A DNA stretch of 64,000 bases from Didymodactylos carnosus (lineage: Eukaryota; Rotifera; Eurotatoria; Philodinida; Philodinidae). The stretch spans positions 1 through 64,000 of the forward strand of contig CAJNOQ010000166.1 in assembly GCA_905250885.1 (NCBI GenBank), written 5' to 3'. The notes beneath the pieces are model-generated. The model worked only from the letters and a program-made list of their open reading frames with translations, was not told the origin of the DNA and made no database searches. Both the position numbers and the translations under genes were made by a program. Below are positions 37,999 through 50,537 of this stretch, in pieces; within the stretch, counting starts at the first letter, position 1; every line of letters starts with the position of its first letter.

Positions 37999-40640
37999 TT
38001 AAAACTGTTGCGTTATAATATCCTTTTGTGAATGAATTTTGAGGATTTCAACAGAATGTTTTGTCATATCGTCATTGTTGTTGTCGATGATTCTTTCAAT
38101 GACAAATGCTTGCTCCGTTGATTCTTCTAAAAGTGAAAACGACTTTAATATTTAAAATAGGAATAAACAACAATTCGAAATCAAATACCAAGCTTTTGTC
38201 GAAACAGTGCATAAGTCGATTCATTGCGTATTACATTTGCCATGAATACGATACAGGAAGAATTATTTATCAGAAGTTTCTTCAACGTTTTAATTAGACT
38301 TTCAATAATTGACGGATCGTAAATGACGTCTAAAGATGACAAGAGATTCTGTGAATATTTGTCTTTTGTATCAAAATCAATGAATTACCTGAAGCAATGA
38401 TCAAATCATATAGATCTGTTGTAAGCTTATCATACTGATTCCAGTCTAATTCTTCTATTTGCACTTTCGTATGATCCTACTAAATTTTACATCATTTCAA
38501 AAAAATGAATGATGACTTCGAAAATACTTACGTTTTCTGAACGAATAGTCCATTCGTTATTTGCACAACAATCCAATTGAGGAAAGTTTATTGATAAATT
38601 TTGACGTAATAAGTTCAACACATGATCTGAATAATCCGAGAATACAAATGTTCGAATATCGATGATATATTTTAACAAAGAAAGTCCAAGAATACCCACT
38701 CCACTTCCAAGTTCTAGAATTTGTCTGAAAAGTAGAAAAAGAAAATTGAATACTTTGGTGGCTATTAAGGGATTTCAAGTATATTTCGGTCGGTCATTAG
38801 TTCTCTATTCCGTACCTTCGTTCGATAAAGCTCTAATACAACATAATTTAGATTTGTTTCATATGTAACTGCCTTGTGTTGTAATTGCATATGCATACAA
38901 AGTGTAAAAGCATTTTTGTCTTTAGAAATGATGAGACGATAGATAGAAAAAGCAATGTTTCTATGTTTTAGAATGCAACAGCATTTTCAACTAAATTTTA
39001 TCTTTTCTAGTCTTTCTCTGAACTACTAGGTCATTTTTGTAACAAAACTCACTATTATCGAAAATTTGAGACAACTCGCTATACTTGAATTAACCATTAC
39101 AAAAACCTTCGAAAATTGTAACCGAATGTCTTTTCCTGGAGGTCAGATCTATCTGAGACTTTTTTTCAAAGAAAATTTACTGTTCACCTAAAGCATTTTC
39201 ATATGCTACGAAAAAAGAAATTACTACTATCTGAATTTTTCGAAAAGAAGAAAGTTCGTATTCTCTGTATTTAGCGGTGCGATCAATCACGAAAAAGCAG
39301 CATTCTTTATGAGATTTTTAGAAGAAAAGGCAAGTGAAACGTTTTACGCATTTATATGCAGTGCATGAGAAGCTCGAAGAAGGTTAGACCTTCAGGCAAA
39401 AAGTTCTCCGAAAAGTCTGAAAGGCTAGAAAGATAAAATTTAGTTGAAAATGCTGTTGCATTCTAAAATATAGAAACATAGCCTTTTCTATCTATCGTCT
39501 CATCATTTCTAAAGATAAAAATGCTTTTACACTTTGTATGTTTATGCAATTGCAATACAAGGCAGTTACATACAAAAATAATCTACATTATGTTGTATTA
39601 CAGCTTTATCGAACTAAGGAACGGAATAGAGAACTAACGACCGACCGGAATAAACGCTCCCTAAGCTTACTTATTTCTTAATAAATATCCATTTTTCATC
39701 AAGTAATTTGCGAGATAAATGGCTGAAGGCCAAATAGATAATCCTGTATTGCCTTGCGACAACAATGCTGTTGTCTGACGTATAATTACTGTTTGATTAT
39801 TATCCTAATTAGAAATTGATTAATCATTCTAGCCGTGATATGAAAGATCAGTCGAAGTAGTTACTAAAAGGTAGACTGTATGATTCCAATCTTGTTCACA
39901 ATCGTTAGCCATTAGTTTAGAAATAATTTCAAACCACTGATCATCGATCTCCATATTGCACTTTTCAGCCTAAAAGAAAATTTAAAAATAGTATGTATCA
40001 AACATCTACGTATATCGTAAATAAATGTCATACACTTCCTGGTTGTATGAGTAGAAATGTTAGCCCCGCATCTACCGACAGAAAGTCTTTTCGAAGTTTC
40101 TCGCCGCCGCTGATCAAACAACCTTTTTGTGAAAAATTAATAATTTTCTTGTCTGACAAAAGTACTTTTGGGAGAAAATATCGTGTAGCAGTCGATTATC
40201 CTTAAAACTTTGTACAATGACGATTTTCGAATCAGCTAAAATCTGTGTATGAATCTTCATAACCGAATTCCGATATGAGAGCGATCTCTATGTTATCGAT
40301 AATGAATAAATGAGCAAGACTAATTACCCATTTTAAAAATGTTTTAGCAAAGGATTTTTGATAAATGATACGTAAACAGCAGTGTTCGAAGATTGGATTT
40401 GAAAATGTTTGTTCAAGAAGAAACTTTTGAAATTCTGTATCGTTGTTGATAAATTGTTCGCGCCATTTCTATATCAAATTAATTTAATCAACATTCCTAA
40501 TATATCGGTTTTTCGATTAAAAATATACATACCTCTAACATATCATCTGTTATTTTTAATCCGCGCCCATAAACTGCGGCTGAAGTGTCAGTTATGAACA
40601 TGAAAAACGACAGTAATTCTAAAAATGGAAACTTTTCCAT
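37999..40640 (-). CDS. EEF2KMT/FAM86-like protein-lysine methyltransferase
   Basis: Cytosolic seven-beta-strand methyltransferase of the METTL21/FAM86 group; the vertebrate homologue methylates a lysine of elongation factor 2. Order: MEKFPFLELLSFFMF (ATG 40640), WREQFINNDTEFQKFLLEQ, AEKCNMEIDDQWFEIISKLM, then the family motif RQTTALLSQGNTGLSIWPSA with IYLANYLM. The SAM-binding motif I is KQILELGSGVGILGLSLLKY (about 38690-38724), then FVFSDYSDHVLNLLRQNL, VQIEELDWNQYDKL and DVIYDPSIIESLI. The C-terminus, EESTEQAFVIERIIDNNNDD onward, ends QKDIITQQF. All junctions checked keep frame. A 946-bp intron (38725-39670) is almost wholly a transposon; another of about 360 bp lies at about 39971-40331. 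It converges with CPSF1. Confidence 0.85.
38769..39661. mobile_element. PIF/Harbinger-like non-autonomous element with about 230-bp inverted repeats
   Basis: Left arm about 38769-39000 and right arm about 39430-39661 are inverted copies (shared blocks include TTAGTTCTCTATTCCGT, GATGAGACGATAGATAGAAA and GAATGCAACAGCATTTTCAA). The ends read GGGA...TCCC and are flanked by TAA on both sides (38766-38768, 39662-39664). A 3-bp TWA duplication with GGG-type ends is the PIF/Harbinger signature. It has no coding capacity. It fills an intron of the EEF2KMT-like gene; removing it and one TAA leaves a normal intron of about 50 nt. Confidence 0.8.
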
Positions 40641-41090
40641 TGCTGTAAGATGAACTTTCTGAGTTATAACAATACTTTTGAAATTTATTAAACAAAAAAT
40701 TCTAACATTTTAATACTGCCAAAGTTTATCTTGAAATATATATTATTATTTGAGTACAGAAAAAATTACAGAAAAAAACGACTATTTGAAAGTACACACT
40801 TAGAAATTAACTCTAAATTTCACTTTTTGATATCGAATTATAATTGAATTAAAAAATCTTTGTTTAATATATACCATATTTTGGAATTATGCCAAGCCTT
40901 GATTCGACCAGGTATTAACCACTTTTTAAAAATCGTTAGCTAGATCATTCATATTTACTCATCTACACTTTTTTTTATTCAATGTTCTCGATTTTAACTC
41001 TACCATACTAATCTCGTTCCAATTATTTGAGTTTTTTGAAATGAACATTTTGGTTATGAATGATAAATGACAAAGTCAGTTTCTCGTACG

Positions 41091-41600
41091 TTATAAACGA
41101 CTTTGTTCGATTTGTTCGGTATCTTCAGTAGAGCTTTTGAAATGAAGTGTTTCTTTGCCAGAACGATTGTTCTCACTTTCACTCGCTGAGCTCGGCAGCG
41201 AGAGATTGGTCATGTGCATTTTGTGATTACTGTCGCTAAATGAATTCGTGTCTGAAACCCAACAATAGGAGCAACACACGCTGCAACTGCGTTAATTGTC
41301 TTGGATAGTCGATGAATCAGTTGTCGTTTTGGACTGTGGACGGAGTTTGATACGAATCTTTGAGTTATCGGCAAGCGATAAAAGAGTCGAAGTATCAATC
41401 ATCCAGTCATCCTTTGTGTCTATTAATAAGATCTCGACACCCGACGTAATTCTGAAGTAGTGCCGAATGTATGTCATGATCTGACCCGGTGGTGGGCGAG
41501 TAGAAATTTGTATCGAAGTTCATCTTTATGGTCCAAATAGAAACATATAATTTTGACCGATGAATCCATATCGATAAACTTGTCAATGATCTGAAAGAAG
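41091..41600 (-). pseudogene. Coding-like stretch with ubiquitin-fold (PB1-like) appearance, frame-broken
   Basis: An acceptor-like CAG near 41594 precedes a frame reading SSVKIICFYLDHKDEL. A shifted frame continues SIQISTRPPPGQIMTYIRHY, then FRITSGVEILLIDTKDDWMI and STLLSLADNSKIRIKLRPQ before a stop. Together the pattern (beta hairpin, helix, KIRIKL strand) resembles PB1 or similar ubiquitin-like domains. A third frame to 41091 is Ser/Glu-rich (LPSSASESENNRSGKETLHF). One frame change is needed in the domain, so this is either a broken host gene fragment, an unrecognised splice or a sequence error. Family assignment is a guess. Confidence 0.33.
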
Positions 41601-43335
41601 AATGATCGTTTAGAATGCACCGACGACACAGACAATCAAATTATATGAAAGAGTATCAAAATGAGGGTCAATTTGGGCAGGCGGATCACTACTGCTGTCA
41701 TCGCACACACAATACGCGACAAAAAAAAAATTTCAAAAGGAAAGCCAACTCAAGATATGGTGGTCAGTATCCTTCCCTTGTGTCCAACTAGATATGACTG
41801 GGATAATTTCTTACAAATTATTTGAACCAGAAGTGAAACTGTTTCTTGTCTAGGGTATTATAAAATACTTTTGTGTTCTGTCTATCCGCAAAACATGAAA
41901 ATGGAAAATATGGAAAACTGTCTTTGAGGACCAGTTCTTAGAAGCCATATGGACGCAAAAAAAGACTGGATCCGTGATCAGCATTCAAAATAACCCCTTA
42001 ACAATAATTTTTTATTGAAATACAATTGAGAAGCATCGAGACGTCAATATATTTCAAACTTGAGCTCGAACGACAGAAAAGCACTTTAATAGGCAACGAA
42101 AAACGTTTTTTGATTCGACCAGTTTCTAGTAATGCATACATCAAAATGTGATGACCAAATGAAATTATTTTCGAAGTCCTGAAATATTATACATCTAGAA
42201 ATAACGACAAACAATGTATATTATAAAACATTGTTTGGTTTATTAATATTTTCATTATGTTTCTCTCTCATTTTCCTAATAGGACTTTTGGCTCCATGGT
42301 AACACTTTAAATCACGTATTTATGATTATCAAATGCAAAAGCAAAGTCTCGAACATGTATCATTTTGTTCAACATACGAAACATATGCGGATCGACCTTT
42401 TCAAATCATAGAATGAAGTTTATTAAGACAATTGAAGTTATATAAGTTCAGATGTTCCATTTATGTAACTTTATTAGCTTTTTCATTGATATGCTTTATA
42501 CGAGTAGAATTCTGCCTAGGAAGCAGAGAAATCCAAAGATATACTTATTTTTGTTGAAATTAGATGTTTTTTCAACTCACACTCTCAAATTCGGTGTGAT
42601 TATTGTCAAAAAGTAGACATTATACTTATTCCGATGATTCTAAGCTAAATTCATATATTCTGTGACACTAAGCGAAGCCAGTTTCTGATAAAATTTTAGC
42701 AATCCAAGATCTACTATTGTTGCATTATAACAACGGGATCCCATTAGATACAAACGTGCAATAAACTATCGGTTCATTTAGTAATAATCGCGTAATTTGA
42801 TTTTATGTTTTTCTAAGGATTTTAGTGTTAATCTAGATTTTCTCTGACAGATTTTATTTCATTTGATACTACAACAATTACACTAAAATTGACGAAACAA
42901 ACTAATACATCTGCACATGCACATACAAACAATCAAAATAGCTATGTACTTTTTCTATTTCACAGATGAGTATAAATGATTGACAACATTATTATTAAAC
43001 TTGAAATATTACAGAAGTCAAACTATCAGTAATGATAACAAAATATGTCGGTCACTGTTTCCATCAAAAGGATTACAACAGTAGCTCAAAAGTTTAATAA
43101 ATTAAAAAAAACAAATCACGAAAAACAGTTAAAAAATAAAAAATATTCTTGTCAGTATATTAGAGTAGCACTGGTTTTTTTGATTATGATTAGATCAAAC
43201 ATATTTATCAGACGTCAACATATTCGTTTCATTCGAAGTAATTTTTGAAAAAAGAAAACAAATTCAATAAAAGAACAAAATTAAAAAGAAACGAAAAGTT
43301 AGATAAGATATAGAAAAATTTTTTGATTGCATTAA
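41601..43335. other. Intergenic, nothing recognised
   Basis: Apart from a possible short upstream continuation of the 41.1-41.6 kb fragment, no coding pattern or repeat termini were recognised. The right end is the 3' flank of the myosin gene. Confidence 0.5.
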
Positions 43336-46300
43336 TTAATGTTTGTTTGGTAAAACGATAGCAATTGGTAATTTGCCTGTTGCCGATCCTAATGAACCAC
43401 TCGACATTAATCGACGAGCGGTTAATATTATATCAGTTGCGGATTCTGAATTTGAATAACAGGAGACGGGCAGTGATAAAGTATTCTAAAAAAAAATAAA
43501 AGATCAATAGTGCTATGTGTTATATTTGAAAAGCCCTGATTAGAAACAGATTAGATGACTTTTAAGAGTTTCTTCAATAGCTTAATCGTACGTCTCTTTT
43601 TTGCTCATTCAATTTTTTTAGTTTAAGCAAATAAATACAGTTATTAATGTAAGTTTTGTGTTAGCTTGATTATGAATCAGTATATTGCAATACAGCCAAA
43701 ATTAGTTGTAGTATATAAGCACAAACTCTTCACTCTTTTTTCATATTGTTCATTCAGTCGTAGTGATAAATTACTTATTTATGGATCTTAACCGACTTTT
43801 CGATATACTAATTTGTCATACTCTAAAGTATAAAAATTACAGTGCGCGAATTAGAAAGCAATTTGTGTACAATTTGATGGCCAAATAACTTAGAAGCAAA
43901 ATGAGGAGTAGTGGTATGGAGAGATATTGAAAAATAATACGTTTAATGAATAAAGTAAAGTTTGTTAGGTGACCTAAAACAAATTTGTTTTAAATATATC
44001 TGAACAAAGAACGAACTTACATAGGGTCGAGAGTTGAATGTTTGATAGATGTTTGTACGTTGAGGAGAAAGTGATTGAAGATCATATTGAGACCAATCGG
44101 CTGGACATGGTGTAGTTAGATGTCCTGACCAATTTGATAATTCATGCTAGAAAGTCATACATATGAGTTAAGTGCTGGTACATATGAGTAAAATGAAAAA
44201 GAGCTTGCTTACTGTTTTATAGTATTCAATTAATTGATCAATAGTTCTGTGAACTTTTGGCTCACCAATAACATTGTATTTGGCATTTTTTAATTGATTA
44301 ATCATATAATGACGACATCGATCGGCAGCTCTGAAAAAAAAATAGCTTTTAATACCTATTTGTCTAATAAGCCATTCTTTTATTTTGCATTCTTACTTGA
44401 ATGATAATGAAAAACCGAAACGACTCTCGGATATTCGAATTAAAAAACATCCAACAAATTGATTGATGAGTAAATACTCAGCTTGACTAAAAATGAACAA
44501 ATTAAATAAGAACCCTACAAAAAAATATTTTATCGGCACTGGTTGTGCACGGATGCGCACCAGTGCCAGAAAGCATGTAAAAATCTCGCACTGATGTGCA
44601 CCAGTGCTGAAGTTTTGTTTTCAATCATCATTTTGTTTCGTCAATTTCTGTCTATATTAACACCACAGTATATTTCTAATTTTTATTAGTGCTTCACTGG
44701 AATTTTTTTATAGGGAAATGAATAAGTTGAAAGATAAAATTTACTTTAATTTGATTTTTAAGAAATTCTTACTGTCTAGTTATGCTTCCGTGAAACCAAG
44801 ATGGAAATGATCTGTCTGATCGAATGACAAACGGATATTGAGTATCACGAAACCATCTAAAACAGATGTAGATAGAATAGAAAGATAAATGAAGTTATGG
44901 TTGACAAAGAGTACGCACCTTAGACAAGATTCTCGATCAGTAGGCGATCCATATTTCAATGTCAAATTCGTTAATAGAGAATCATAATCCGCTGTACTTT
45001 GAATTGATGATGACGACACAGTTGATGCGGCAGTAGATGATGGAACTTTTTCAGTTAATATTGGGTGATTACTGATTTTATTCGTATGTGCACTGTTTTG
45101 AGTGTGTATATTTTTAGTCGGTAACGTAACTGTTGATGCTGGTAGCATGGAAATAGTTGCTAATGAACTTTGTCTCGCCGGTGGAAATGGAACAGCAGGC
45201 TTGCCTAAATGAACAACCACAGCAATTTTTTAGTATATAGAGTAAAGGTGATGCTTGAATATAATACCTGGGAGTTTATCATTTAGTCTAAGAAGAGTAT
45301 TGAGTACTTGTACATTCATTTGTTCAATTGTTGCACAAAAATTATATACTTGATCAACAGATTTTCTGAAATTTAAACGTAACTGCGAGTAACGTCGACG
45401 AGCTACATAACCTCGAAAACCTTGAACGAAAGATAACAAAATTAAATCATTTTGTCATAATTAGTTATTTGAAGAAACGTACGTCGTTGGATCTTTAGTG
45501 CAGCTTCACGATATTTATTCATCATTGAATCTAATATTTCTGGATGGTAATATTTCAAAAAAACTTTTGTTTTTCTAAAAAATGAATAAAATATATTCAA
45601 CGAACAAATTTTCTACCTTCTATAATTACCCAATTTGCCAACAACTTAATTTTGCCGATTCCAAAATAGATGCACAACTACTTCCTGTATAATTCAACAC
45701 TTTATCTCGTGCTAATAGACCATATCTGTTAATAAAGAAAAATCGAGTGCTTTTCAAAAAATCTATATTTACACGAAGATTTAATAAAACTTACCTTTGA
45801 ATAAATTCTGCAAACGGAATGCGTACTGAATATCCTTCTTTTCTTATTCTTGTTGTTTCGAGCATACCGCAATAACGAAGCTAGAACATCAAATTCATTT
45901 TCTATTCAAAGTAAATAGGATATCAATAGTTTTGACTATTACCTGACCACGAACAAACGTTTCATCAAATAAATTTGGTTGTTTCTGTTGATTTGGCTTA
46001 ATACATCTCATGAATACAGGATGAGATGAAGACATGCGTTCCATAAGAATTTGAAGTGAATTCTATAAAATAATAATGATGAAGAATAAAAACGTTTGTA
46101 TTAATAGATAATTTGAATATACCCTGTATTGTGCTCCAACCGTCATACGATTTTTAGCATCTTTCTCAGCTGCTGTTCGATATATCGCCTTTTGTGTGTG
46201 GTATGGTTCAACCGATTTTGATCGTACCGTACCGTTGAATAATTCATAAATTAAATCATCTCGACTGTTTCCTAGTAAATCGACGACACTATCGGGTAGA

Positions 46301-49300
46301 GTATCTTTATTTTTTTCAAGAAATCCATATGTATTATAAACCACTTTGCCAGCATAATGATAAATTGTAAATGATAATTTGTTATTACGATTTTTTCCAT
46401 AACATTCACGTTTGCTGGCAAAATGATAATTGAATTTTTCAACTAATGTTGCATCACTTGCCTATAATAAAACTATCAACTAAATTATTAAGCCTTAAAT
46501 AAATTATTTTATTACCTTTGGCATTTTACTTTCATCGTCTAGTAACGAAAGAATCCCAATCGGTTTTGCCATAAATAACTCCTAGAAAGAAGCATCATCA
46601 GTCAATATCAGAGACAATCGTAACCTCGAAAATCAATCCTTACCAATAGCGGTTGATTATCAGTAAATGTAAGTGATTCGCCAGTGATGCATTCAGTTTC
46701 GTACTCGGTCATCTCCATTCGAAATATATGCTAGAGATGAACCAGAAAAAAGTGTGAATGAATAACTAGAAATAAAACATCTCCAACCAAAGGTACGTGG
46801 AATTTCGGTATAGTAACCGTCCTAAGTATTCAATTCATTCTATCGTCTGGATCTTGTATATCATGATCGATTTGCATCAAAAATTTTGTATACATAAAGC
46901 AGAGACGATGATCAACTAACAAATTTCAGTCTTTAAAAATCTTTCATTTTTAGGATATCACGGTATTTTTTACTATCTTTTCAATAAAATGATCCGAAGT
47001 CAATATTAAAAAGTAAGATTTAATCAAATTCGCACTTTCTACTAATAATTCCGTCGTAGAAAATATTTATTCATAAGATATGCTAGAATTGGAGTTTTCC
47101 CAAGAAATTATCCGTCAAAAATATGTTGTTCAGTTATTTGGTCATTTATGAGATAATCAAGAGGCTGAAATTTGTTGAGTAATCATCGTCTAGGCATGTA
47201 CCTATTTAGCATCTCATTACATTGAATCCTTCCATAATGTATAATGATGCGAAGATTCAAACAAAAAATGGAAGTGAGGTTTTTGCATGCTTAATGACAA
47301 AAATTTTAAACTTCACTATTTGAACTCTAAACTATCATGGAAGATTCAGGTTCAACCAAAAATTTATAATAGGTAAACACTCGGAGCACACCATAGCGAC
47401 TTACATTTAAGCACTTTACTACTATATTTTTCTTGACTTTAAATCAATATTCTTGTACAATTAATATCGTATTCGAAATCAGTGCGGTCAACTGCCATTA
47501 GCTATATATGTTTTAAATGTTTCTTTTTTAAAAAAAGCGATAGTACGCTTGACTTTAATCAACAGTAAAGTCAAAAAACAAGTTGAATGCGTAAAAACAA
47601 TATGTTTCAAGCTAAAATATGCGCCTTTGATTCACGGTTAAGAAAAGTAAATGTTTTTTTGTACTTGTCGCGAGATATCCTGGAGACTTTATTATTTTTA
47701 AAATTTACGGCAATTTATAATAACTAACAGTGAAGTTTCATATCTCCTGGTTTCACACATAAAAGGATCTCACTTTCTATTTTTCTCCCACTGAGCAACA
47801 GTCAGACTACGTTTGATGGCTGCTGTAATATACATATATATTAATATAAACAATAGAACACAGTGAGCGACTTTGGTGAAATAAGGAATCACTGTACAAT
47901 TAATCATTTGGAAACATTCATATTAAAATGATAAACTTCGTAAGATTAAAAAAAATAAAGTCTTTCGTTTAATCTGAGCATTGGCATTCACAGATTTGAT
48001 ACGATATTGAACAACTATTTGTAAAGCAAAACATATTTACAGAGTTAATTTCTACAGGAAAGGATGTAAAATCAATAATCCCTTCTATACTAAAAATTTT
48101 ATATTTTGTACAGATCAACTGATATTTCTATAAAAAAATTCAATCAAAAGTATTTGAATCATCAAATATGAATAACTCAAAAAAAATTTCAGCAGCATTT
48201 CGTTCGTTATGTTACCTTCATCCAAATTCTGCTTTTATTTCCTGAAATATACAGTAATGAGTAAACTCTTTGACACAACTTCGTTCAATCTTCTCTCGCA
48301 TTAAAATTTAATTAAATAAATACGAGTAGTAAAAAAAAAGTAAAATAGAACATACTTGATTAAAAAAGTATTGAATCTGTTCGTTAGCCAAATTGATACA
48401 CAATTGCTCAAAGCTGTTGTTTTCAAAATGTTCAAAACCTTTAAAACAGAAAGAATGATAAGATATCTGTATTTTTATTTAGATATTATATTATCTTACC
48501 ATAGATGTCCAGTAAACCGATTTCAAGTAAACATGAATAATATGGTTTATTCGATAAACATGATGTATCTAATGTTCCATTTATTTTTGATATAAGAAAT
48601 GAGAATAAGCGTGCATAAAGATGTTTGGATAATGCATCTCGAGCATCTAAATACGAAGAATAAGTAATAAAAATACATATATTATATGAGAGATTACCTT
48701 GGCTTGACTGTAAACTGTATTTTCTTGTCACTCGTTCATTTCGAGTCAATGTTGTAACTGTTGTTAAACACTCCATTAAAAGATTCGAAGAAACACCAAA
48801 CATTTTCTACATAAACATATAAAGCATTCTAATAAAATAGTTCCGCTTCTCCGCTATACAAATGAGGAACGTACCGCTGTAATAGCCAAGTCTCGTTTTG
48901 TATTTTCTTCATTTAATGTTTGTACAGAGAATCCTGCAATTATAAAAAACATGAAATAGAAAATAAAAGTTTTCCTTACACAAGCTTTTTACCTTCATCA
49001 TCAGCAGAAAATTCAATATTTCCTAATGTCAATATTCCAGACAAAATACAAAACATTGAATTTTGTTCCTAAAAAATGTGATATTCATTAAAGCTTTATC
49101 TGTCAACAATTGAATTTTTTCCTTATACTTTGTCGGTAAAACCTAGTAAACCCATTGCATTGATTACTTCGTCAAGTTTATTACTATGTTGGATAGAGTC
49201 GTATGAAGCGGGTAATGTCAATTTCGGCGTAGCGCCTTTGGATATATATCTATAATTCAGTTATAAAATTAAATTTCAGTTTTATAATAAGTAATTTTTT

Positions 49301-50537
49301 TCTACTCACTTATAATTTGTTTGATTTGTTAAGTGTAACATTTCTTTCATAGTTGTTGGTAAATAATCAAATAAATAATAGAATATGTGAAAATTTCTTT
49401 CTCCGGTACTTTGAATAACAACTCGTGATTTTTCAAGTAGATAGTCATTTATCTGAGCACCAATAACTATAAGGAAATACATTTAACAAAATGACATAGT
49501 AAAACAGAAAGACAATTGAAATAAACCTCTTCCGTTAATGAATTTTAAATCAATATATTTTCCGAAACGACTTGAATTATCGTTCATTATTGTTTGAGCA
49601 TTTCCAAATGCTTCCAAAAGAGGATTGGCCTAAGCAAAGAAAATAATTAGTATAACATTTGAGTTTTCTTTAAAATCTTAAAAAATTAAACGTACTTGTA
49701 AAATCTGTTGTTCTAATTGGGTACTGCCACCGCATAAATACATTAACTGTTTTAAAAAAAACTTTGTACTTTCTGTCTTGCCACTTCCACTTTCTCCACT
49801 GAATGAAAAAAAGTTCGTTACTATGATTTATCTAACATAAAACGTTCTTGCTCTATTAACGATTCAAAATGGCTCGCCTCTATAGTAATTAAAACAAAAA
49901 CAGTTTCTACAAACCTTATAACACAACATTGTTGTTTATATAAACTATGAAAAACGTTCTGGTAAACAAGATCAACTAATGCATAAACATGTGGCAACGT
50001 ATTGCTTTTCAGTGATTTTCGATATGATTCTCTTATCTATAAAAAAGAACACGAAAAGTTTGTATATTTATGAATTTCTACTATTTAACTAGTCTCTCTT
50101 CCACTTTATGAAAACTGCTCTAAGACGATAGGATAACAAAGGAATAGATGAATAGTTGTTATTGATTACGATAAGACTCATCTCATTGTTCGAAAACGTC
50201 TTTAATACCGCATAAATGAAAAAACATCAAATAGATACCGTCTTTGAATATAAGTTTGTTTCTTTGAATGGATTGATTGATACAAGTATATCACCAAGGT
50301 AAGTCTACAAAAAACGAAACAAATATAAATGTTTTTTTAGTACTGAGAATATATAGGCATTGGATAACCTACGTAAATCAAATCTAATTTATAACGACGT
50401 TGTAAATGTTCCAATAGAATATCTTCCGTAAGATTTGGTAATTTTGCTAGATCATTGCACTCTATCTCATTATTTGTTGAATCACATGGATTTTCATTAC
50501 ATAATTTATCATATTGATTTTCTGTAATAATCGCCAT
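43336..50537 (-). CDS. Unconventional myosin with C-terminal SH2 domain
   Basis: Actin-based motor. The N-terminus [13 protein letters not shown] (ATG 50537) leads into [20 protein letters not shown] and [13 protein letters not shown], with no N-terminal kinase. Motor motifs: P-loop [10 protein letters not shown] (about 49770-49800), switch [15 protein letters not shown].. with [12 protein letters not shown], switch [33 protein letters not shown], and [20 protein letters not shown] with [19 protein letters not shown]. One IQ motif follows ([17 protein letters not shown], about 45400-45500), then a short helical segment and a Ser/Thr/Pro-rich linker (44950-45210). The SH2 domain (44140-44840) has [29 protein letters not shown] with the phosphotyrosine-binding Arg, [10 protein letters not shown], and [20 protein letters not shown]. 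The tail ends [12 protein letters not shown]. Introns are short except one of 1625 bp (46731-48355). Class is not assigned; the architecture suggests a motor recruited to tyrosine-phosphorylated partners. Confidence 0.92.
44535..44607. repeat. Paired GCACTG/CAGTGC hairpins in a myosin intron
   Basis: Two stem-loops in tandem: GGCACTGGT...ACCAGTGCC at 44535-44567 (9-bp perfect stem) and GCACTG...CAGTGC at 44588-44607. The GC-rich words stand out in AT-rich intron sequence. Possibly the remains of a small palindromic element. Confidence 0.5.
46731..48355 (-). other. 1.6-kb intron of the myosin gene
   Basis: Bounded by donor GTATG after YFFNQ and acceptor TAG before [11 protein letters not shown]. 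No genes or repeat termini were recognised inside. It is unusually long compared with the other introns of this gene. Confidence 0.8.

Noticed and set aside
39912-40205. Overlapping open frames on both strands inside the EEF2KMT-like locus
   Set aside because: They fall in an intron of about 360 bp. The conserved protein reads straight from ..KTFLKW to AEKCNMEIDDQW across it.
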